From: Rhodoferax sp.
Lineage (GTDB): Bacteria; Pseudomonadota; Gammaproteobacteria; Burkholderiales; Burkholderiaceae_C
DNA length: 5,900 bases
NCBI GenBank assembly: GCA_028711355.1
Contig: JAQTSL010000231.1
Span: 1-5,900, forward strand
Reading direction: 5' to 3'
Of this stretch, positions 1-5,232 are shown piece by piece. A program made the position numbers and the translations under genes. Positions within the stretch are counted from its first letter, which is position 1. Every line of letters starts with the position of its first letter. The notes beneath the pieces were generated by a model. It saw only the letters and a list, made by a program, of their open reading frames with translations, was not told the origin of the DNA and did no database searches.

Positions 1-822
1 TTTGCCCGCTTTGTCTCAGAGTCAATCCCGCTGAGCCAGTTTTTAGTCGATGCCGCGCGCGACGGCTGCGACCTGCAAACGGCCGAAGGCCGCGCCCACT
101 TCGCCAGCAACGCCAAGCCGCTGTGGGAGGCGATGCCAGCGGGCGCGCTCAAGCAACAATTACTGACCGAAATCGCCGAATTGGTGCAGTTGTCAAATCG
201 GGAATTGCTGGACGTCTGGCAACACGCAGCGGCGCGCGGTGCGCGCAAAAGCGCCAACAAACCAGCCAGCGAGCGCGTCACGCCGGCTTACCGGGACCAG
301 GGCGCTGCAACCCCCAAGACCAGCCAGCGGCCCCGATCAAGCAGCCGCCAGCCCGCCGCCCGCGCCGACCACGCCGCCCGTATTCTGCTGTCCAATATGG
401 CTGCGATCGAAACGTTGACCAGTGAAGATCAGGCGTTGTTGTGTGGTCTGGGGGCACCGCATGGGCCCTTGTTTGTCTGGCTGGAGGCGCAGCATCACGA
501 ACATGGCGCACAGCCCTGGGCGGTGCTACGTGCCGGGCTGCAAGAGCACCCGTCCCAGGCCTACGCGCTGCAACTGATGTCTGGCCAAGGGCTGACCGAG
601 GGTGCCCCGGACGATGCGGGCGACAGCAGCGCCGAGGCGAGTAACGAATTGCGCCGTCTGCTCAACCGGATGCTGATCGAACAACTCAAAGTCGATGAAA
701 CAGCGGCCATTGCAGCGGCCAAGACCGACCCGGCTGCCCTACCACGCTATCGCGAGTTGCAATCCCGGCGGCTGACCCTGGAGGCCGCCGGACAAGCACC
801 CAGATCGCCTGCGCCAGCGTGA
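1..822 (+). CDS. dnaG: DNA primase DnaG, C-terminal part (5' end outside window)
   Basis: DnaG synthesises the short RNA primers for Okazaki fragments and leading-strand start, acting at the fork with the DnaB helicase. The frame is open from base 1 to a TGA at 820-822, so 273 residues of the C-terminal part are visible. Visible residues 1-75 match the end of the catalytic core (IPLSQFLV near residue 11; an AEGRAHFAS-like stretch after it, then AKPL). Residues about 76-125 form an Arg/Pro/Ala/Ser-rich linker. Residues about 126-265 form the helical DnaB-binding domain, with an ELRRLLNRMLIEQL helix followed by a PRYRELQSRR segment typical of betaproteobacterial primases. No frameshift is visible. 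In this family dnaG normally lies upstream of rpoD; here the next gene is efp, which is odd. Identity rests on recognition of the C-terminal domain, because the zinc-binding and most TOPRIM motifs are outside the window. Confidence 0.9.
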   Translation, partial: FARFVSESIPLSQFLVDAARDGCDLQTAEGRAHFASNAKPLWEAMPAGALKQQLLTEIAELVQLSNRELLDVWQHAAARGARKSANKPASERVTPAYRDQGAATPKTSQRPRSSSRQPAARADHAARILLSNMAAIETLTSEDQALLCGLGAPHGPLFVWLEAQHHEHGAQPWAVLRAGLQEHPSQAYALQLMSGQGLTEGAPDDAGDSSAEASNELRRLLNRMLIEQLKVDETAAIAAAKTDPAALPRYRELQSRRLTLEAAGQAPRSPAPA

Positions 823-969
823 CGCTGTGCCGGTCAAACCAATCACACGGAGCTGATCCGGCCCAAAAAACACATTAAAATCGCCGGTTTGCTGGATCAG
901 GGCATCCTGTGCTGCCCCGTCCAGACCGACTCTCGCCGCCCCAACGCGGCCTACCCAAACTCTTTGATT
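823..969 (+). other. Gap between dnaG and efp, efp leader
   Basis: No gene, tRNA or strong hairpin is visible in these 147 nt. The frame continuous with efp has no stop back to the dnaG TGA, but its translation (about 49 codons) resembles nothing I know and has no ribosome binding site. An A/T-rich patch at 861-881 ends in a TAAAAT at 876-881 that could be a -10 element, but no TTGACA-like -35 stands at the right distance. The 20 nt before the efp ATG hold no purine-rich Shine-Dalgarno sequence. No rpoD or earP remnant could be recognised. Confidence 0.4.
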
Positions 970-1524
970 ATGAAAATCGCTCAAGAAATTCGCGCCGGCA
1001 ACGTCATCATGAACGGCAAAGACCCGATGGTCGTCCTGAAAACCGAATACAGCCGTGGCGGGCGCAACTCGGCCACCGTGCGCATGAAACTCAAAAGCCT
1101 GATCGCCAACTTCAACACCGAACTTGTCTATAAGGCCGACGACAAGCTCGACCAGGTCATTCTGGAAAAGAAAGACTGCACCTATTCCTACTTTGCCGAC
1201 CCGATGTACGTCTGCATGGACGAGGAATATAACCAATATGAAGTTGAAGCCGAAAACATGGGCGATTCGCTCAATTACCTTGAAGACGGCATGCCGGTCG
1301 AAGTAGTGTTTTACGAAGGCAAGGCGATTTCGGTCGAGCTGCCCACCAGTGTGGTACGTGAAATCACCTGGACCGAGCCCGCCGTCAAGGGTGACACCTC
1401 TGGCAAGGTGTTGAAGCCGGCCAAGATTGCCACCGGCTTCAACATCGGCGTGCCAATCTTCGTGGCGCAAGGCGACAAGGTTGAAATCGACACTCGCACC
1501 GGCGAATACCGCAAGCGCGTGTAA
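970..1524 (+). CDS. efp: Translation elongation factor P, Arg32 (EarP-modified) type
   Basis: EF-P binds the ribosome between the P and E sites and relieves stalling at consecutive prolines. The 184 residues equal the usual family length. Domain I (KOW-like) opens with MKIAQEIRAGNVIM, and the OB-fold domains II and III follow, ending with the conserved signature region GFNIGVPIFVAQGD and a TGEYRKRV tail. The loop tip reads SRGGRNSA with Arg at position 32. Family knowledge: Arg32 is rhamnosylated by EarP in Neisseria, Pseudomonas and many betaproteobacteria, whereas the E. coli type has a lysine at 34 modified by EpmA/EpmB. No earP is present in the window. The ATG at 970 is chosen because it gives the conserved N-terminus; an in-frame TTG at 889 would add 27 unrelated residues. 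The Shine-Dalgarno sequence is weak or absent. An intrinsic terminator follows 23 nt after the stop. Confidence 0.97.
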   Translation: MKIAQEIRAGNVIMNGKDPMVVLKTEYSRGGRNSATVRMKLKSLIANFNTELVYKADDKLDQVILEKKDCTYSYFADPMYVCMDEEYNQYEVEAENMGDSLNYLEDGMPVEVVFYEGKAISVELPTSVVREITWTEPAVKGDTSGKVLKPAKIATGFNIGVPIFVAQGDKVEIDTRTGEYRKRV

Positions 1525-1547
1525 GCACCACCGCTTCCCAAGCGACC

Positions 1548-1575
1548 AAGGCTTCCTGCGCGAAGCCTTTTTTTT
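1548..1575 (+). terminator. Intrinsic terminator after efp
   Basis: A perfect 8-bp stem, AAGGCTTC (1548-1555) pairing with GAAGCCTT (1562-1569), encloses a CTGCGC loop and runs into an uninterrupted run of eight T (1568-1575). It starts 23 nt after the efp stop codon, the classical layout of a Rho-independent terminator. The next gene on the same strand starts at 1595, so the hairpin also lies immediately before that gene's start codon. Confidence 0.88.
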
Positions 1576-1594
1576 GGCCCCACTGGATCACCTG

Positions 1595-2467
1595 ATGGAA
1601 AACACGCAACCGCTGCCCAACCTGCTGACCGAACAGCGCATGGCCGACGCCTGGGCCGACGTGCTCAAACACCCGGCCGATACCACCGTGCTCAAGCCCA
1701 ACGCGCACCGTCTGGCGTTTGCCGATCCAGAATTTTTGTTGCGCCGCGAAGCACGCGGCATCCGTATCCAGCTTGAAATGCTCAAGCCCGACCTGGACCA
1801 GACCGAGCAGGGGGTGCACAACACCGTGGTGGTATTTGGCAGCGCGCGCTTTGTCTCGCCCGAACAGGCGCAAGACCAGTTGGCCCGGGCTGGCGACAAT
1901 CCGCAGGCGCAAGCTGTGGCCCAACGCCAGGTGCGCAACGCACGCCACTACGATCAAGCGCGCCAGTTTGCCCGTCTGGTGGCCGACTACAGTGCTAACC
2001 AGACCCCAGAGCAGCGTCTGTATATCTGCACCGGCGGTGGCCCCGGCATCATGGAAGCGGCCAACCGCGGCGCCCACGAGGCCGGTGCGCCGACCATCGG
2101 GCTGAACATCGCGCTGCCGCATGAGCAGCACGCCAACCCGTATGTCACGCCCAGTTTGAGCTTCAAGTTTCACTACTTTGCCATGCGCAAAATGCACTTC
2201 ATGATGCGCGCCAAAGCGTTGGTGGCGTTCCCCGGCGGCTTTGGCACGTTGGACGAATTATTTGAAGTGATCACCCTGGTGCAAACCAAAAAAGCGCAGC
2301 CAGTGCCGATCGTGCTGTTTGGCAGCGCCTACTGGCAGCGCCTGATCAACGTCGAGGCGATGATCGAAGAAGGCGTGATTGCGCCAGAGGATCTGCATCT
2401 GTTTCACTACGTTGACGAACCGCAAACCGCCTGGGACATCATTGCTCGCTTTTACGGACTGTCATAA
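1595..2467 (+). CDS. LOG-family (TIGR00730-type) nucleotide phosphoribohydrolase
   Basis: This protein has 290 residues and a Rossmann-like fold. Family members (LOG, formerly annotated as lysine decarboxylase) hydrolyse the N-glycosidic bond of nucleoside 5'-monophosphates, including cytokinin ribotides, releasing base and ribose 5-phosphate; the exact substrate here is unknown. Visible motifs: first strand VVVFGSARF at 78-86; GGGPGIMEAANRGA at 147-160; an FAMRKMHF segment at 195-202 with the conserved Arg198/Lys199; and the phosphate-binding PGGFGTLDE at 213-221, which carries the family's hallmark PGGxGTxxE with Glu221. The N-terminal ~75 residues and an insert at about 87-140 make it longer than the ~190-residue plant-type LOG proteins but much shorter than E. 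coli PpnN (YgdH). The ATG at 1595 has only a weak GGA upstream (1585-1587); an internal in-frame ATG at 1640 is a possible alternative. The 3' end overlaps the convergent rmuC gene by 16 nt. Confidence 0.88.
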   Translation: MENTQPLPNLLTEQRMADAWADVLKHPADTTVLKPNAHRLAFADPEFLLRREARGIRIQLEMLKPDLDQTEQGVHNTVVVFGSARFVSPEQAQDQLARAGDNPQAQAVAQRQVRNARHYDQARQFARLVADYSANQTPEQRLYICTGGGPGIMEAANRGAHEAGAPTIGLNIALPHEQHANPYVTPSLSFKFHYFAMRKMHFMMRAKALVAFPGGFGTLDELFEVITLVQTKKAQPVPIVLFGSAYWQRLINVEAMIEEGVIAPEDLHLFHYVDEPQTAWDIIARFYGLS

Positions 2468-3897
2468 CCGCCAGCTTGGTCCGTCGTAGCCGCAAGCAGC
2501 GCTGAGTCGAGCTCGATCAGAGCGGCGCTGTCGCTGTCTGGCAAGGCCTCGACAGTTTTGAGCGCGCGGCCCATGGCGCGGCTGCGGGTTTGCGCGCCGT
2601 CGATGGTTTTCAAGACCGTTTCGGTCTGCGCCTTGACCTTGGCCAGCACATCACCAAACTTGCCAAATTCGGTCTTGACCGCGCCCAGCACCTGCCAGAC
2701 CTCGCTGGAGCGCTTTTCCAGCGCCAACGTTCTGAAACCCATTTGCAAAGAACTGAGCATGGCCAGCAAGGTGGTCGGCCCGGCCAGGGTGATGCGGTGG
2801 TCGCTCTGCAAGGCTTGCATCAAGCCGGGGCGGCGCAACACCTCGGCGTACAGGCCTTCGGTTGGTAAAAACAAAATGGCAAAGTCGGTGGTGTATGGCG
2901 GCTCAACGTATTTGTCGGCGATGGATTTGGCTTCGAGGCGAATGCGCTGCTCCAGCGCTTTGCCCGCCAGCTCGGCCTGCACGGCGTCGGCGCGGCCCTG
3001 GGCATCGAGCAGACGTTCGTAATCTTCATTCGGAAACTTGGCATCGATCGGCAGCCACAGCGGCGCGCCATCGTCCGACTTGCCCGGCAGCTTGATGGCA
3101 AAGTCCACCACGTTTTTGCTACCCGGCCGGGTGGCGACTTGCACCGCGTACTGATCCGGCACAAACACCTGTTCCAGCAGACTGGCGAGTTGCGCTTCGC
3201 CAAAAATGCCGCGCGTTTTGACGTTGGTCAGCAGGTGTTTCAGGTCGCCCACACCTTGCGCCAGCGTCTGCATTTCGCCCAAGCCCTTGTGCACCTGCTC
3301 CAGCCGGTCGGCTACCTGCTTAAAGCTTTCGCCCAGGCGCTGCTGCAAGGTGGATTGCAGTTTTTCATCGACCGTGGCACGCATCTCGTCAAGATTGGCG
3401 GCGTTGCTGGTTTGTAGTTGCGACAATTGCCTTTCCAGCGTTTCACGGATTTCTCCCATGCGCCGCGCGTTGGCTTCGCTCACGCCCGAGAGCTGGCTGG
3501 CCAGTGTGTCTTGCAAGGTCTTTTGCAGCAAGGCCAGTTGCTGGCCAAAGGCATCAATTTGGGCATTTTGCGTGCGCGTGGCCTCGGCACTTTGCTGCAC
3601 CAGCGTCTGCTGAAAGGTGGCCAGGTGCTGCGCCAGCTCTTGCCGACCATTGCGGCCGCTGTCTTGCACCTCACGGCGCAGTTCACGCTCCAGCCGCTCG
3701 GCACTGGCGGTAACCCGCTCCACCAGCGCTTGCTGGTTAGCCAGCAAGCTGGCCTGAAACTGAGCTTGTTGCGCTTGTTGCGCCACCTGCTCGGCGCTGG
3801 CAGCAGCACTGCCGCGCCCGCGCCACCACAACACCAGCAACAGCAACGCGTTCACGCCACCTACCGCCAACACCAACCAAAGTACCAGATCATTCAC
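2452..3897 (-). CDS. rmuC: RmuC-family DNA recombination protein
   Basis: RmuC limits certain DNA rearrangements, including inverted-repeat-stimulated events in E. coli; its biochemical activity is poorly defined. The product has 481 residues, a normal length. A single N-terminal membrane helix lies at about 4-25 (MNDLVLWLVLAVGGVNALLLL) followed by WWRGRG, so the body probably faces the cytoplasm. Residues about 35-225 are rich in Gln, Glu, Ala and Leu and look like a long coiled coil. The RmuC domain covers about 226-450, with KTRGIFGEAQL at 227-237, VVDFAIKLPG at 263-272, LPIDAKFPNEDY at 282-293 and a C-terminal GRALKTVEALP. The Asp265 ... Asp285-x-Lys287 spacing resembles a PD-(D/E)xK nuclease core (inference). 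The GTG start at 3897 is chosen because AAAGGAG precedes it and an in-frame stop lies at 3919-3921. An array of repeats sits just upstream. Confidence 0.93.
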   Translation of the reverse strand: MNDLVLWLVLAVGGVNALLLLVLWWRGRGSAAASAEQVAQQAQQAQFQASLLANQQALVERVTASAERLERELRREVQDSGRNGRQELAQHLATFQQTLVQQSAEATRTQNAQIDAFGQQLALLQKTLQDTLASQLSGVSEANARRMGEIRETLERQLSQLQTSNAANLDEMRATVDEKLQSTLQQRLGESFKQVADRLEQVHKGLGEMQTLAQGVGDLKHLLTNVKTRGIFGEAQLASLLEQVFVPDQYAVQVATRPGSKNVVDFAIKLPGKSDDGAPLWLPIDAKFPNEDYERLLDAQGRADAVQAELAGKALEQRIRLEAKSIADKYVEPPYTTDFAILFLPTEGLYAEVLRRPGLMQALQSDHRITLAGPTTLLAMLSSLQMGFRTLALEKRSSEVWQVLGAVKTEFGKFGDVLAKVKAQTETVLKTIDGAQTRSRAMGRALKTVEALPDSDSAALIELDSALLAATTDQAGGYDSP

Positions 3898-3907
3898 GTT
3901 GTCAGAG

Positions 3908-3914
3908 CTCCTTT
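3908..3914 (-). promoter_or_regulatory. Shine-Dalgarno sequence of rmuC
   Basis: On the minus strand AAAGGAG lies 10 nt before the GTG at 3897. It is the strongest ribosome binding site in the window and decides in favour of the GTG start. Confidence 0.75.
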
Positions 3915-3922
3915 GGCGTCAT

Positions 3923-4090
3923 TGTGGCGTACAAGCCGCTGAATTGGGGTCAGAGCCGTTCCGCTGCGCGGCCGGATCTGTGGCACACAAGCCGCTGAAT
4001 TGGGGTCAGAGCCGTTCCGCTGCGCGGCCGGATCTGTGGCACACAAGCCGCTGAATTGGGGTCAGAGCCGTTCCGCTGCGCGGCCGGATC
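3923..4090. repeat. Tandem array, three copies of a 56-bp unit
   Basis: Units lie at 3923-3978, 3979-4034 and 4035-4090, with the same period of exactly 56 bp throughout. Copies 2 and 3 are identical; copy 1 differs only at 3929-3930 (GT instead of AC). Each unit runs TGTGGCACACAAGCC, then GCTGAATTGGGGTCAGA (sharing the GC), then a GC-rich part with CCGCTGCGCGG, which can fold as a CCGC/GCGG mini-hairpin. The near identity points to recent tandem duplication. As 56 is not a multiple of three, the array does not encode a repeated peptide. There are no unique spacers, so it is not a CRISPR array. Confidence 0.95.
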
Positions 4091-4105
4091 TGACCCCAAT
4101 TCAGC
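4050..4105. repeat. Long palindrome with 17-bp arms (REP/MITE-like)
   Basis: The left arm GCTGAATTGGGGTCAGA (4050-4066) is the perfect reverse complement of TCTGACCCCAATTCAGC (4089-4105). The 22-nt centre (4067-4088) is GC-rich and has internal pairing options (GCCG/CGGC, CCGC/GCGG). Only the third tandem unit has the right arm; units 1 and 2 contain the left arm and centre alone. GGGGTCAGA-type arms recall palindromic repeats mobilised by Y1 (IS200-like/RAYT) transposases in proteobacteria; that link is from memory and no transposase gene is in the window. It lacks a T-run, so it is not a normal intrinsic terminator. Confidence 0.85.
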
Positions 4106-4208
4106 TACCGCCTACGCCAACTTTCATAGCAGACCAGCCGCTCCAAAGCATGAAGGAAGGCTGTCACAAGCGGCCCCCGATCGGCAATCCATGGCTCCAA
4201 ATTCATGG

Positions 4209-4230
4209 ATACCGGGTCATGGCCCGGTAT
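4209..4230. repeat. REP/dRS3-like hairpin downstream of ghrB
   Basis: ATACCGGG (4209-4216) and CCCGGTAT (4223-4230) form a perfect 8-bp stem around a TCATGG loop. On the minus strand the flanks read TTGTC before and CCATG after the palindrome, resembling the GTCATxCCxGG...CCxGGxATCCA class of dispersed palindromes (dRS3-like) known from Neisseria and other proteobacteria; the resemblance is by eye. A second pair TCCATG/CATGGA (4188-4193/4204-4209) lies next to it. It begins 20 nt after the ghrB stop on that strand and could stabilise or help end the ghrB transcript, but no U-run follows. Confidence 0.6.
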
Positions 4231-4249
4231 GACAACTTCTTCTTTCACG

Positions 4250-5215
4250 CTAATTTAAAGGGGTCAGCGCCTTGCCGTGCAGCAAAAACCCGACCAGGTT
4301 GTCGGCCGCCAACTGCGCCATGGCACGGCGGGTGGGCAACGTGGCGCTGGCAATGTGCGGCGTTAGCACCACGTTCGGCACGGTCAGCAGGTCTGGGTGC
4401 AGGGCGGGTTCGCCCTCAAACACGTCGAGCCCGGCCGCAGCAATTACCCGGTTTTTCAGCGCCTGCGCCAGCGCCGCGTCATCGACAATGCCGCCGCGCG
4501 CGATGTTGACCAGCGTCGCGGTGGGTTTCATCTGCGCCAGCTCGGTCGCACCGATGGCATGCTGCGCCTCGGGCGAATACGGCAACACCAGCATCAAATG
4601 GTCGGCCTGTTTGAGCAAGTCTGCCTTGCTGACATAACTGGCACCACAAAGGACTTCAGTGGCCGCATCCAGACGCGAGCGGTTGTGGTAAATCACCTTC
4701 ATGCCAAAGCCATGAGCGCCGCGTTTGGCAATGCCCTGCCCGATACGGCCCATGCCCAGAATCCCCAGCGTGCTGCCGTGCACCTCAGCCCCGGCAAACA
4801 GATCGTAGCGCCAGCTTTTCCACCGTCCGGCACGCAAAAAGTGTTCGCTCTCGGCCATACGCCGCGCCGTGGCCATGAGCAGGGCAAAACCAAAGTCGGC
4901 CGTGGTTTCGGTCAGCACGTCGGGCGTGTTGCTGGCCTTGACACCGGCGTCGGTCATGGCGGCCAGGTCAAAGTTGTTGTAGCCGACCGCCATGTTGGCG
5001 CAAATTTTGAGTTCCGGGCAGGCCGCCAGCAGCGCGGCGTCAATGCGCTCGCTGCCGGTGGTGAAGGCGCCCTGCTTGCCTTGCAACCGCTCGATCAGCT
5101 CTGCGGGAGTCCACAGCGTGTCGCCCTGGTTGGCGGCAACTTCAAAATGTTGCTCAAGTTGCGTCAGAACCTCGGGAAAAACCGCGCGGGCAACCAGAAT
5201 GGCGGGCTTTTTCAT
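4250..5215 (-). CDS. ghrB: D-2-hydroxyacid dehydrogenase, glyoxylate/hydroxypyruvate reductase type
   Basis: Enzymes of this cytoplasmic family reduce 2-keto acids such as glyoxylate and hydroxypyruvate to D-2-hydroxy acids with NAD(P)H. The protein has 321 residues, normal for GhrB. The substrate-binding half contains MAVGYNNFDL at 75-84, the form usual in glyoxylate reductases. The nucleotide-binding domain has GMGRIG at 154-159, followed by HNRSR at 177-181; the basic residues after the second strand suggest NADPH preference (inference). The catalytic triad of the family is present: Arg240 in NIARGG, Glu269 in DVFEGEP and His287 in LTPHIAS. The ATG at 5215 gives the canonical N-terminus MKKPAILVAR; an open upstream extension would run into nhaD. 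The gene lies 17 nt downstream of nhaD on the same strand and is probably cotranscribed with it. Its ribosome binding site is weak. Substrate assignment (GhrB rather than another 2-hydroxyacid dehydrogenase) is moderately sure. Confidence 0.88.
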   Translation of the reverse strand: MKKPAILVARAVFPEVLTQLEQHFEVAANQGDTLWTPAELIERLQGKQGAFTTGSERIDAALLAACPELKICANMAVGYNNFDLAAMTDAGVKASNTPDVLTETTADFGFALLMATARRMAESEHFLRAGRWKSWRYDLFAGAEVHGSTLGILGMGRIGQGIAKRGAHGFGMKVIYHNRSRLDAATEVLCGASYVSKADLLKQADHLMLVLPYSPEAQHAIGATELAQMKPTATLVNIARGGIVDDAALAQALKNRVIAAAGLDVFEGEPALHPDLLTVPNVVLTPHIASATLPTRRAMAQLAADNLVGFLLHGKALTPLN

Positions 5216-5232
5216 GCAAACGCTGCCGGGCC

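Larger units (their letters stand above)
3898..4249. other. Repeat-filled intergenic region between ghrB and rmuC
   Basis: These 352 nt hold no credible gene. From left to right they contain the rmuC ribosome binding site, a tandem array of a 56-bp unit, the closing arm of a palindrome ending at 4105, about 80 nt in which I recognise nothing (4106-4187) except a short CCGATCGG palindrome at 4177-4184, and a REP-like hairpin near the ghrB stop. Both flanking genes are on the minus strand, so the region must serve as ghrB 3' end and rmuC upstream region. No convincing sigma-70 promoter was found in it. Confidence 0.7.

Noticed and set aside
861..881. sigma-70 promoter for efp with TAAAAT at 876-881
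   Set aside because: The -10-like hexamer has no acceptable -35 partner 16-18 nt upstream; it remains possible but is not supported enough to annotate.
889..969. N-terminal extension of EF-P from an in-frame TTG
   Set aside because: The added 27 residues are absent from EF-P proteins, which begin with MKIAQEIRAGN; no ribosome binding site precedes the TTG.
739..1470. Long open frame of 243 codons on the minus strand opposite the end of dnaG and efp
   Set aside because: It is antisense to a clearly real, full-length EF-P gene; its translation has a codon-shadow composition rich in His, Val, Gly and Phe and matches no known family.
1427..1594. N-terminal extension of the LOG protein back into efp
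   Set aside because: It would overlap efp in another frame and span the terminator; the extra residues do not resemble LOG proteins.
3923..4090. CRISPR array
   Set aside because: The three units abut with no unique spacers and there are no cas genes nearby.
4050..4105. Intrinsic terminator of ghrB
   Set aside because: The stem is far longer than usual, no T-run follows on either strand, and it is about 145 nt past the ghrB stop; a dispersed repeat explains it better.
4000..4509. Plus-strand open frame beginning in the 56-bp repeats and running into ghrB antisense
   Set aside because: It is made of non-coding repeats plus ghrB antisense sequence; it shows no protein-like pattern and no ribosome binding site.
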